Shown piece by piece: positions 9,968 to 18,074 of a DNA stretch of 64,000 bases (positions are counted from its first letter, which is position 1; the number at the start of each line of letters is the position of its first letter). Source of the stretch: Rubrivivax gelatinosus IL144 (GTDB taxonomy: Bacteria > Pseudomonadota > Gammaproteobacteria > Burkholderiales > Burkholderiaceae_C); the NCBI RefSeq assembly GCF_000284255.1, contig NC_017075.1:3224001-3288000 (forward strand). The letters are read 5' to 3'. A model generated the notes under the pieces. The model worked only from the letters and a program-made list of their open reading frames with translations, did no database searches and was not told the DNA's origin. The position numbers and the translations under genes are program-made.

Positions 9968-12391
9968 TCAGAAGCGGTAGTCCAGGTTCAGCGCGACGGC
10001 GCGCGCCTCGCCCCAGGTGTAGGTGCTGTACCAGCTGAAGATCGTGTAGTACTTCTTGTCGAACAGGTTGGTGACGTTCAGCCGCCCGGTGAGCCGCGGG
10101 CTGAAGCTGTAGCTGGCCATCGCGTCGACGACCCAGTAGCCGTCGACCTCGTGACGCACGGTGCCCAGCGTCGGGTGGCTCACGTCGCCCCAGGTCTTGT
10201 CCTGCCAGCGCGTGCCGCCGCCCAGCGTCAGGCCGGGCACGGCCGCCGGCTTCCAGCTGCCGTACAGGCTGAACTGGTTCTCGGGCGTCAGCGTCGAGAC
10301 CTTCTTGCCGTCCTGGCGCGAGACCTTGTGGCTGTAGCCGGCGTGCAGCTGCCAGTTCGGCGCCAGCTGGCCCGAGAGCTCGAGTTCGAAGCCCTTGGTG
10401 CCGACGCCGTCGATCGCACGATAGGCCGTGCCCCCGCCCGGCGTCAGGCCGCCGGTGGCTTCGGCGTAGTTGTCCTGCTTCAGGTGGAAGACCGCGGCGC
10501 TGGCGTTGAGCCGGCCGCCGAAGAACTCGGCCTTGACTCCGGCCTCCAGGTTGCGGCCCTCCTGCGGGTCCAGCGTCTTGCCGGCTTCGGTCTGCGCCGA
10601 CTGCGGCATGAAGATCGTCGTCCCGCTGGCGTAGAGCGAAACACGCTTGTCCAGGTCGTAGACCGCGCCCAGATAAGGCACGACCACGCCCGACTCGTCG
10701 ATGTCCGGGCCGTCGTAGTTCAGCACGCGCGCGCCGCTGATCAGCTTCAGGTCGTCGCGCAGGTTCCAGCGCACGGCGCCGTACAGGCCGTTCTCGCGCG
10801 TGGTCTCGCGGTTGCGCGACGGCGTCAGCGCGTCCCAGTCGGGTTCGGGCAGCCGGCCGTTCCAGGCGTCGTAGTCGGCGATCTCGGTGCTGCCGGCCCA
10901 GTAGCCGCGGTTGGTCCAGCGGCGCTTGCTGAGGCTGCCGCCGGCCACCAGCTCGTGGCGGCGGCCGAGCAGCTGGAACGGGCCGCTGGCGTAGAGGTCG
11001 AGCGCGTCGGCCACCGTCTTGCCGACGTACTTGCCTTCCCAGGTGGACACGCCGCTGCCGTTCAGCGGATCGGGAAAGCCCGAGGCCGCCGAACCCAGCT
11101 CGGCGTCGTAGCCGTTGATCTGGTGGTTGAACTGCGCCTTGAGCACCCAGTCGTTGTCGAAGAAGTGCTCGACGGTGGCGAAGACGGTGCGCGTGTACTG
11201 GTCCCAGTGGCTCCAGTCGGCGCCGTTGTTGAACGACCGCGGCCGGTCGTTGAAGCTGCCGTCGGCCTTGAAGATCGGGATGCCGCCCCAGGTCGAGCGC
11301 GTCGGGTCGTTGTTCTGCAGGTCGGCGCCGACGGTCAGCAGCGTCGACGGCGTCAGGTCGGCCTCGACGACGCCGTAGAGCACCGCGGTCTTGCGTTCGT
11401 GGCCGTCGAGCTGCGAGTCCTTGTGCTGGTAGGCGGCGACGCCGCGGGCGCGCACGCGGCCGGCCTCGTCGATCGCACCGCCGACGTCGACCTGGCCACG
11501 CAGGTCGCTCCACGAGCCGAGGCCGAGGCTGGCCTGGCCCTGGAACTCGCGCGTCGGCTTCTTGCGGATCAGGTTGATCGTCGCACCCGGTTCGCCGCTG
11601 CCGGTGAGCAGGCCGGTCGCGCCCTTCAAGACCTCGACACGGTCGTAGATCGCCATGTCGCTGAGCGTGTTGCCGGCCGAGTACGAGGAGTCGCGGCGCA
11701 TCGGGATGCCGTCGTACTGGAAGTTCTGGATCGCGAAGCCGCGTGCGAAGTACTCGGTGCGCTCGGTGTCGTAGGTGACGATGCTGACGCCCGGCGTGTG
11801 CGCCATGACCTCGTCGATCGTCGTCAGGCCGAAGTCGTCCATCTCCTGGCGCGTGACGACGCTGACGGTCTGCGGCGTCTCGCGCGGCGTCAGCACCAGG
11901 CGCGTGGCGGTGGCGATGGCGCCGGGCGTGTAGTGGCCGCTGCCTTCGGTGACCTCGCCGAGCTGGTTGGCGACCGCGGTGATCGTCGGCAGCGCGGCCG
12001 CATCGGCTTGCACCACCGCCGGCGCCTGCGCCGGCGCGGCACGCAGCAGCCAGCCGCCGCCGGCCTGGCCCACGGCCTGCAGGCCGCTGCCGGCGAGGAT
12101 GGTCGACAGGCCGTCAGCGACGCCGTAGCGCCCGGCCAGCCCCGGGCTGGACTTGCCGGCGGTGAGCGCGGCGTCGATCGTGATCATGAAACCGGCGCGC
12201 GCGGCGAAGCGGTTCAGCACCTGGTCCAGCGTACCGGCGGGGATGTCCACCTGGACGGCGGCCGCCGGCGCGGCGGTCTGGGCGCGCGCCGCGGGCAGCG
12301 CGGCACAGGCAAGGCAGGCGAGCACGACGGCATGTGCCAGCGGATGGCGCACGAACGGGCGGTGCGCGGCGAGAGATGGGCCGGAAGACAT
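9968..12391 (-). CDS. TonB-dependent siderophore receptor with signalling domain (module 1, FpvA/FhuE-like)
   Basis: An 807-residue outer-membrane receptor. Parts in order: signal peptide (to about residue 38, ARAQ), STN signalling domain (about 45-115, VQVDIPAGTLDQVLNRFAAR), plug with LTPRETPQTVSVVTRQEMDD and RVEVLKGATGLLTGSGEPGA, and a 22-strand barrel ending in NLFDKKYYTIFSW and an aromatic C-terminus (LDYRF). The STN domain is what lets FecA/FpvA-type receptors signal through FecR to the cognate sigma factor; both genes lie just upstream. ATG 12391 is chosen for its AAGGAA ribosome site. The ligand cannot be read from sequence; hydroxamate-type ferrisiderophores are most likely. Confidence 0.92.
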   Translation of the reverse strand: MSSGPSLAAHRPFVRHPLAHAVVLACLACAALPAARAQTAAPAAAVQVDIPAGTLDQVLNRFAARAGFMITIDAALTAGKSSPGLAGRYGVADGLSTILAGSGLQAVGQAGGGWLLRAAPAQAPAVVQADAAALPTITAVANQLGEVTEGSGHYTPGAIATATRLVLTPRETPQTVSVVTRQEMDDFGLTTIDEVMAHTPGVSIVTYDTERTEYFARGFAIQNFQYDGIPMRRDSSYSAGNTLSDMAIYDRVEVLKGATGLLTGSGEPGATINLIRKKPTREFQGQASLGLGSWSDLRGQVDVGGAIDEAGRVRARGVAAYQHKDSQLDGHERKTAVLYGVVEADLTPSTLLTVGADLQNNDPTRSTWGGIPIFKADGSFNDRPRSFNNGADWSHWDQYTRTVFATVEHFFDNDWVLKAQFNHQINGYDAELGSAASGFPDPLNGSGVSTWEGKYVGKTVADALDLYASGPFQLLGRRHELVAGGSLSKRRWTNRGYWAGSTEIADYDAWNGRLPEPDWDALTPSRNRETTRENGLYGAVRWNLRDDLKLISGARVLNYDGPDIDESGVVVPYLGAVYDLDKRVSLYASGTTIFMPQSAQTEAGKTLDPQEGRNLEAGVKAEFFGGRLNASAAVFHLKQDNYAEATGGLTPGGGTAYRAIDGVGTKGFELELSGQLAPNWQLHAGYSHKVSRQDGKKVSTLTPENQFSLYGSWKPAAVPGLTLGGGTRWQDKTWGDVSHPTLGTVRHEVDGYWVVDAMASYSFSPRLTGRLNVTNLFDKKYYTIFSWYSTYTWGEARAVALNLDYRF

Positions 12392-12495
12392 CGGGTTTCC
12401 TTTTCGACGGGAGACGAAGCGGCCCGCTGTCGACGCAGGGGCCTCATCCTCATTCCCGGACGAGAGGAGAAAAGTGCTACGGCCGGCGCCAACTT

Positions 12496-13461
12496 TCATC
12501 GCCCGGCCCCGGAGATGCGGACCCAGTAGCGCGTGGCCAGCGTCACGCGCACCGGCAGCGCACGCACCAGCGAGCGCAGCACGGCGTCGGTATCTCCGGT
12601 CGGGAAGACGCCGGAGACGCGCAGTTCGGCGACCTCGGGGTCGCAGCGCAGCACGCCGCGGCGGTAGCGGCCCAGTTCGGCGGCGAAGTCGGCCAGGCGC
12701 AGGCGTTCGGCGATCAGCAGGCCACGCATCCAGCCCGAGGCGCTGTCGTCCAGCGTCTCCGGCGCATGCGCCGCCTGGGCGTCGAACACACCTTGCTCGC
12801 CGGCGGCCAGCCGGCGCGGCGCACCGCCATTGCGCGGGCGGACCTCGACCGCGCCGTCGAAGACCTGCACGCGCACGCCGGCGTCCAGCAGGCGCACCGT
12901 GAAGCGTGTGCCCAGCGCCTGCACGCTGCCTTCGCGCGTGTCGACGTAGAACGGCCTGTGCGCCGGGTCGGGCGCGGTGGCGACATGGACCTCGCCGGCA
13001 CGCAGCAGGACGCGGCGCACGGCGGCGTCCAGGCGCAGGTCGAGCGCGGTCGCCGTGTTCAGCGTCAGCCGGCTGCCGTCGGCCAGCGTCAGCTCGCGGC
13101 GTTCGCCGGGCGCGGTGCTTTCGGCCGCGGCCGCCAGCTGCCACTGCGGGGTGCGGCGCACGACGGCTGCCGTGCCGCCGGCGCCCACCAGCAGCAGCAG
13201 GCCGCGCAGCACGCGGCGGCGGCCGGCGGGCGCGCCCGCCGCACGCAGCGCCGCGGCGGCGGCATCGCCCTGCAGCGCGTGCAGCCGGCCGCCGACGCGC
13301 TGCACCCGCGCCCAGGCCTCGCGGTGGCGAGGGTCGGCCGCGAGCCAGGCGTCGAAGGCACGCTGCTCGGCTTCGCCGGCCTGGCCCGACCAGAAGCTCA
13401 CCTGCCACTCGAGCGCGGCGCGCTGCACCGGGTCGAGCCGGCTGTCGGCGGCCTCAGTCAT
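12496..13461 (-). CDS. FecR-type anti-sigma factor / signal transducer (module 1)
   Basis: A 321-residue FecR. The cytoplasmic N-terminal anti-sigma part (about 1-75) has the AFDAWLAADPRHREAWAR motif, followed by one membrane helix (about 84-104), the FecR domain (about 115-215, with ELTLADGSRLTLNTATALDL and ALGTRFTVR) and a C-terminal receptor-contact domain (LGRYRRGVLRCDPEVAELRV). In the Fec paradigm it receives the signal from the receptor STN domain and activates the partner sigma factor. It overlaps the sigma stop by 8 bp and precedes the receptor by 104 bp. Its C-terminal motif YRRGV matches the FecR of module 4. Confidence 0.9.
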   Translation of the reverse strand: MTEAADSRLDPVQRAALEWQVSFWSGQAGEAEQRAFDAWLAADPRHREAWARVQRVGGRLHALQGDAAAAALRAAGAPAGRRRVLRGLLLLVGAGGTAAVVRRTPQWQLAAAAESTAPGERRELTLADGSRLTLNTATALDLRLDAAVRRVLLRAGEVHVATAPDPAHRPFYVDTREGSVQALGTRFTVRLLDAGVRVQVFDGAVEVRPRNGGAPRRLAAGEQGVFDAQAAHAPETLDDSASGWMRGLLIAERLRLADFAAELGRYRRGVLRCDPEVAELRVSGVFPTGDTDAVLRSLVRALPVRVTLATRYWVRISGAGR

Positions 13462-13972
13462 CGCCGTCGAAGGCGAGAAAGCAGGCTTCCAGCGCCTTCA
13501 GCATGTACTTGCGCACCGTCGCCACCGCGATGCCCTGGCGCGCGGCGATCTCGGCGTAGGTCAGGCCGTCGAACTGCGACAGCAGGAATACCTCGCGCAC
13601 CGCCGGTGCCAGCGCGCTGAGCGCGGCGTCGATGCGCAGCAGCGCCTGGAGCGCGATCGCACGCGCCTCGGGCGACGGTGCCAGCGCCGACGGCTGGGCC
13701 GCGATCGCATCCAGGTAGGCCTGCTCGACGAGCTGGCGCCGGTGGCGGTCGATCACCAGGCCCTTGGCGATCTGCATCAGGTGCGGCCGCGCCTGGCCCG
13801 GCGGCGGCGTGCGGCCGCTGACGAGCAGGCGCAGATAGGTGTCGTGCGCCAGGTCGGCGGCGTGGTCGGCACAGCCCAGGCGCCGGCGCAGCCAGCCGTG
13901 CAGCCAGCCGTGGTGCTCGCCGTAGAGCGCGCGGACTTGCTGTTGCAGGGCGGGTTCGGCGACGGCGTGCAC
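13454..13972 (-). CDS. FecI-like ECF sigma factor (module 1)
   Basis: A 172-residue ECF sigma factor of the iron-responsive FecI type. Region 2 carries LYGEHHGWLHGWLRRRLGC and DLAHDTYLRLL; region 4 carries FDGLTYAEIAARQGIAVATVRKYM, the helix-turn-helix for the -35 element. It should drive its own receptor operon when the receptor binds its ligand. The predicted start is GTG 13972, without an obvious Shine-Dalgarno sequence. A Fur-type operator lies 29 bp upstream. By sequence it pairs with the module 4 sigma (shared TYLRLL, AYLDA, PSPE) rather than with modules 2 and 3. Confidence 0.9.
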   Translation of the reverse strand: MHAVAEPALQQQVRALYGEHHGWLHGWLRRRLGCADHAADLAHDTYLRLLVSGRTPPPGQARPHLMQIAKGLVIDRHRRQLVEQAYLDAIAAQPSALAPSPEARAIALQALLRIDAALSALAPAVREVFLLSQFDGLTYAEIAARQGIAVATVRKYMLKALEACFLAFDGDD

Positions 13973-14000
13973 GGATGGGAAGCGGCCGGCTGGGCTTGTT

Positions 14001-14022
14001 AATGGGAATTGTTCTCATTCTA
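14001..14022 (-). promoter_or_regulatory. Fur-type operator overlapping a -10 element (module 1 sigma gene)
   Basis: On the plus strand aatgggaattgttctcatt (14001-14019) is a 19-bp imperfect palindrome matching the AATGAGAAT-N-ATTCTCATT pattern expected for Fur. Read on the minus strand it is preceded by TAGAAT (14022-14017), a plausible -10 hexamer that shares three bases with the operator. Fur-iron binding here would block the promoter. The same architecture recurs before the other sigma genes. No convincing -35 was found. Regulation is inferred from sequence. Confidence 0.75.
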
Positions 14023-14053
14023 TGACAAGCCCCCTGCCCGGCCGCTGTGCACC

Positions 14054-16477
14054 TCAGAACCGGTAGGCCGCGCTCAGAGACGCCTTGCGCCGGCTGCCGT
14101 AGTAGCAGTAGCCGCTGCTGCAGTTGGTGATGACGTCCTTGTCGGCGAGATTGGAGACGTTGAGCGCCAGGCTCCAGGCGCGCCAGTCCCAGCCCAGCAT
14201 CGCGTCGTACAGCGTGTAGCCGGGCACGTCGCGCGCGGCGGTCTCGCCGATGCCGCGGTGCGGGCCGACGAGGCGCGCACCCAGGCCGAGCTTCAACCCC
14301 GAGGTGAAACGCTGGTCGGCCCACAGCGACAGCCGGTGGCGCGGCACCGCAGTCGCCTGCTTGCCGACTTCGGCCGGGTTGGCGCTGCGCGTGACGTCGG
14401 CCTTGGGCGTGAAGGCGTAGGACGCCGTGAGGTTCATGCCGGCACGCGGTTCGGCCACCGCCTCCAGCTCCAGCCCGCGCACCGTGACCTCGCCGTCGGC
14501 CGAAGGCACGTAGTCCAGGTCGTAGCTGACGTAGTTGCGGCGGCGCAGCTCGAAGACCGCGGCGCTGTAGCTCGCGGCGTGGCCGGCGGGCTCGAAGCGC
14601 ACGCCGGCTTCGAGCTGGCGCCCGGTCTCGGGGTCGAAGGGCTTGCCGGTCGCGGGGTCGACGACGGTCGACGGCGCGAACGAGCTGGAGTAGCTGGCGT
14701 ACGGTGCCCAGCCGCCGGCGGCACGGTAGACGACGCCGGCGCGCGCGCCGGTGTGGTGGTCGCGCTGGCGTGTCGAGCTGCCGGCCAGGCGGTCGTCGGT
14801 GTCGACGCCGGCGCGGTCGTGGCGCGCGCCCAGCGTCAGCACCCAGGCGCCGTGGCGGATCTGGTCCTGCAGGTACAGGCCGGTCTGGCGCAGCACGGTG
14901 CGGGTGTCGACCGACGGGTCGTCCAGCACGACGTCGACGCCGTAGACCGGGGCGTAGAGATCCAGCGGCGGCACCGTGGCGCCGAAGACGCTGACCTGAT
15001 CGGCACGGCTGCGCTGCAGGTCCAGCCCGGCGAGCAGCGTGTGGCGCCAGTCGCCGAACACGAACTCGCCCTGGATGCGGCTGTCGACCACCAGCGAGTG
15101 GATCTTCTCGCGGCTGGTGGTGGCCGTGCGGCCGAGCACGCGCCAGGACGCCGGGTCCAGCGGGTCGGCGGGGTCGGGGTCTAGGTAGCCGGTCTGGTAG
15201 GCGTTGCGCATGTCGGCGTCCAGGCGCGCCCAGCGCAGACTCTGCGAGAGCGTCCAGCGCTCGTCGAGCCGGTGCTCGATCTCGTAGCCGAGCATCGCCT
15301 GGTCCTGGTCGAAGCGGTTGAACCCGGGGTCCTCGGCGAAGACCGTCGCCGGCAGGTGCGTGCCGGCCGGCGTGGGCACCAGCGTGCCCAGCTCCGGGAA
15401 CACACGCGCGTAGACGCCGGCACGCGTGCGCAGGAACTGCGACAGCAGCGTCAGCCGGGTGTCGGCGCCGAACTGCAGCGTCAGCGACGGTGCGATGTAC
15501 TGGCGGTCGTCGCGCATGCCGCCGGCCGGCAGTTCGGCGTCGCGCAGCAGGCCGACGAGGCGCCATTGCGCTGCACCGCCCTCGCCGAACGCACCCGAGA
15601 GGTCGGCCGCGAGATCGCGCCGGGCGTCGCTGCCCAGCGTCAGCCGCAGCTCCTGCGGCAGGTCGGCGCCGGGTCGTTTGCTGACCATGTTGACCATGCC
15701 GCCGGGCCCGTTCTGGCCCCACAGCACCGAGGCCGGGCCGCGCTGGATCTCGATGCGCTCGACGCCGTAGTTCTCGGTCTGCCAGACGGCCCACCAGGCG
15801 TTGTTGCGCAGCTGCAGGCCGTCCAGGTAGTAGCCCGGCGTCAGGGTCTCGAAGCCGCGCACGGCGATCCAGTCGTAGCGCGAGTCGTTGCCGTAGATCG
15901 TGGCGTCGACGCCCGGCGTGTAGGCCAGCACCTCGCCCAGGCGCGTCGCGCCCAGCGCCTCGATGCGTTCGGCGCCGACGACCGAGACCGACTGCGGCGT
16001 GTCCAGCAGCGCGGTGTCGGTCTTGGTGGCGGTGGCGCTGCGGCGCGCGACGTAGCCGCGCACCGGGCCGGTGGCGGTCTCGGCGGCGGCGCGTGCGGTG
16101 ATCGCGGGCAGCGCCTCGGCGGCGGCGCCGTCGGCGCCGCGCCGCACCAGCGCCCAGCCGCCCTGCGGCTGTTCGCGCGCCTGCAGCCCGGTGCCGCGCA
16201 GCAGCAGCTCCAGCGCTGCGCCGACCTCGTGGCGGCCGCGCAGCCCCGGGCTCTGCCGCCCGGCGACCAGTTCGCTGGGGAAGGACAGCAGGATGCCGGC
16301 CTCGCGGCCGAAGCGGTTGAGCGCCGTCTCCAGCGGCCCGGCGGGGATGTCGTAGTCGGCGCTGGCGGCCTGCGCCGCGGGCAGCAGCGTGGGCGCCAGC
16401 GGCAGCGCACAGGCCAGCGCGGCGGCCAGGGCCAGACTGGCCAGCGGCCGGCGGGGACGGTCGGTGATCGAAGACAT
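14054..16477 (-). CDS. TonB-dependent siderophore receptor with signalling domain (module 2, FhuA-like)
   Basis: An 807-residue receptor: signal peptide (to about residue 38), STN domain (about 40-110, DYDIPAGPLETALNRFGREA), plug with SATATKTDTALLDTPQSVSV and IEIQRGPASVLWGQNGPGGM, and a barrel ending NLADKDVITNCSSGYCYYGS and AAYRF. The cysteine pair before a YG-R motif near the C-terminus is typical of ferrichrome-type (FhuA-like) receptors. Module 4 encodes a close relative with the same plug signature. The start at ATG 16477 follows a GAGAGGAA ribosome site. It lies 59 bp after its fecR. Substrate assignment is family-level only. Confidence 0.92.
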   Translation of the reverse strand: MSSITDRPRRPLASLALAAALACALPLAPTLLPAAQAASADYDIPAGPLETALNRFGREAGILLSFPSELVAGRQSPGLRGRHEVGAALELLLRGTGLQAREQPQGGWALVRRGADGAAAEALPAITARAAAETATGPVRGYVARRSATATKTDTALLDTPQSVSVVGAERIEALGATRLGEVLAYTPGVDATIYGNDSRYDWIAVRGFETLTPGYYLDGLQLRNNAWWAVWQTENYGVERIEIQRGPASVLWGQNGPGGMVNMVSKRPGADLPQELRLTLGSDARRDLAADLSGAFGEGGAAQWRLVGLLRDAELPAGGMRDDRQYIAPSLTLQFGADTRLTLLSQFLRTRAGVYARVFPELGTLVPTPAGTHLPATVFAEDPGFNRFDQDQAMLGYEIEHRLDERWTLSQSLRWARLDADMRNAYQTGYLDPDPADPLDPASWRVLGRTATTSREKIHSLVVDSRIQGEFVFGDWRHTLLAGLDLQRSRADQVSVFGATVPPLDLYAPVYGVDVVLDDPSVDTRTVLRQTGLYLQDQIRHGAWVLTLGARHDRAGVDTDDRLAGSSTRQRDHHTGARAGVVYRAAGGWAPYASYSSSFAPSTVVDPATGKPFDPETGRQLEAGVRFEPAGHAASYSAAVFELRRRNYVSYDLDYVPSADGEVTVRGLELEAVAEPRAGMNLTASYAFTPKADVTRSANPAEVGKQATAVPRHRLSLWADQRFTSGLKLGLGARLVGPHRGIGETAARDVPGYTLYDAMLGWDWRAWSLALNVSNLADKDVITNCSSGYCYYGSRRKASLSAAYRF

Positions 16478-16536
16478 GCGGTTCCTCTCGGACGTCAGGG
16501 GTTCGTCCTGCTTGTCACGCGAGAAACGAAAACGGC

Positions 16537-17520
16537 TCAGGTTTTGGCGTGCAGCGTCAGCCACCAGCGCGTGCGCCAGACGGCGCGCACCGGCAGCACC
16601 GCCGGCAACGTCGCCAGCACGCGGTCGACGTCGGCCAGCGGGTAGCTGCCCGACACCCGCAGCGCCGCGACCTCGGGCGCGCAGTCCAGCCGGCCGCGGC
16701 GGTGGCGGCCGAGTTCGGCGAGGAACTCGTCCAGCCGCAGGCCGCTGGCGACCAGCATGCCGTCGACCCAGGCCGCGGCGTCGGCATCGGCCGCCTGGCG
16801 CGGGCCGACGCCGGCGGCGTCGAAACGCGCCTGCTCGCCGGCGGCCAGCACCCGCGCGGCGCCGGTGGCCGGGCGCAGCTCGACCGCGCCTTCGTGGACC
16901 GCGAGCTCGAACTGGTCGCCGCGATCACGGACACGAAAACGTGTGCCCAGCGGGCGCAGCTCGCCGGCGCCGGTCTGCACGACGAAAGGCCGGCGCGCCG
17001 GGTCGGGCGCGGTCTCGACGAGGATCTCGCCGCGGCGCAGCACGAGGCGGCGCTCGGTGGTGCCATAACGCAGGTCGACGGCGCTGCCGCTGTTCAGCGC
17101 CAGCCGCGTGCCGTCGGCGAGCACGAGGCGGCGGCGTTCGCCGACGCCGGTGCCCAGATCGGCCAGACGGGCCTGCACGGCCGGGTCGCCGTGCAGCTCC
17201 CAGGCGGCACCGCCGGCCAGCACCGCCAGCAGCGCCGCACCCAGGGCCCGCCGGCGCGACGGCGCGGCTTCGGCAAGCGCCACCTGCACCAGCGCCGACG
17301 CCCCGGGCACGCCGGCCAGGCCCTGGTGCACGCGGCCGTTCAGGCGCGCGCCGACGGCTTCCAGCCGCGCCCAGGCGCGGCGGTGGACCTCGTCGCGCGC
17401 CAGCCAGCGCTGCCAGCGCCGGCGCAGCGCCTCGTCGGCGTCCTCGGACTGCAGGTCGACCCACCAGGCGACGGCGCGGCGCGCCACGGCCGGCGGGATC
17501 GGCGCCTCGGCGGCGTCCAT
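16537..17520 (-). CDS. FecR-type anti-sigma factor / signal transducer (module 2)
   Basis: A 327-residue FecR. N-terminal anti-sigma region with WQRWLARDEVHRRAWARLEA (about 41-60), a hydrophobic segment at about 91-108, the FecR domain with RLVLADGTRLALNSGSAVDL and PLGTRFRVRD, and a C-terminal LGRHRRGRLDCAPEVAALRV. It carries the signal from the module 2 receptor to the sigma factor. Its ATG overlaps the sigma stop by 1 bp (TGATG). The HRRG motif groups it with the module 3 FecR. Confidence 0.9.
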   Translation of the reverse strand: MDAAEAPIPPAVARRAVAWWVDLQSEDADEALRRRWQRWLARDEVHRRAWARLEAVGARLNGRVHQGLAGVPGASALVQVALAEAAPSRRRALGAALLAVLAGGAAWELHGDPAVQARLADLGTGVGERRRLVLADGTRLALNSGSAVDLRYGTTERRLVLRRGEILVETAPDPARRPFVVQTGAGELRPLGTRFRVRDRGDQFELAVHEGAVELRPATGAARVLAAGEQARFDAAGVGPRQAADADAAAWVDGMLVASGLRLDEFLAELGRHRRGRLDCAPEVAALRVSGSYPLADVDRVLATLPAVLPVRAVWRTRWWLTLHAKT

Positions 17521-18023
17521 CAGCGCAAGGCGAAGAAGCAGCGTGCGCCGGCGCGCTGCAGATGGCGTTTGACGGTCGCCAGCGACAGCCCCAGCTCGGC
17601 GGCGATCTCGGCCAGCGGCAGGCCGTCGAGCTGGGCCATCAGAAAGGCGCGGCGCACGACGGCGGGCAGGCCGTCGAGCAGGCGGTCGATCTCCAGCAGC
17701 GTCTCCAGCAGCATCGCGCGCTCCTCGGGCGACGGCGCGACGATCTCGGGGCGCGCCGCCAGCGCCTCAAGGTAGGCGCGTTCGAGCTGCTCGCGCCGCC
17801 AGTGGTTGCCCAGCACCCGCTGCGCCACCGTCGTGAGAAACGCACGCGGCTCCTGCAGCACCAGCGGCTCCTCGCGCGCTAGCAGGCGCACGAAGGTGTC
17901 GTGCGCCAGGTCGGCGGCGCGTTCGCCGCAGCCCAGGCGGCGGCGCAGCCAGCCGTGCAGCCAGCCGTGGTGCTCGGCGTACAGCGTCTGGACCTGCGGA
18001 TGGAGCGCGGAATCGGTCGCCAT
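17520..18023 (-). CDS. FecI-like ECF sigma factor (module 2)
   Basis: A 167-residue ECF sigma factor. Region 2: LYAEHHGWLHGWLRRRLGC, DLAHDTFVRLL; region 4: LDGLPLAEIAAELGLSLATV followed by KRHL. ATG 18023 is preferred; GTG 18029 is two codons upstream. There is no recognisable Shine-Dalgarno sequence because the Fur-type operator ends only 5-11 bp before the start, so Fur could occlude both promoter and ribosome entry. It groups with the module 3 sigma (TFVRLL, HWRR, ERAYLEALAA). Confidence 0.9.
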   Translation of the reverse strand: MATDSALHPQVQTLYAEHHGWLHGWLRRRLGCGERAADLAHDTFVRLLAREEPLVLQEPRAFLTTVAQRVLGNHWRREQLERAYLEALAARPEIVAPSPEERAMLLETLLEIDRLLDGLPAVVRRAFLMAQLDGLPLAEIAAELGLSLATVKRHLQRAGARCFFALR

Positions 18024-18033
18024 GGCCACAACA

Positions 18034-18055
18034 AATGAGAATCACTCTCATTGTA
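18034..18055 (-). promoter_or_regulatory. Fur-type operator overlapping a -10 element (module 2 sigma gene)
   Basis: Plus-strand aatgagaatcactctcatt (18034-18052) is a near-perfect Fur palindrome. On the minus strand TACAAT (18055-18050) fits a -10 element and shares three bases with the operator, as in modules 1, 3 and 4. The operator almost touches the sigma start codon, unlike the other modules, where 24-42 bp separate them. Confidence 0.8.
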
Positions 18056-18074
18056 AAGCCCTGGCGGACGCGCC

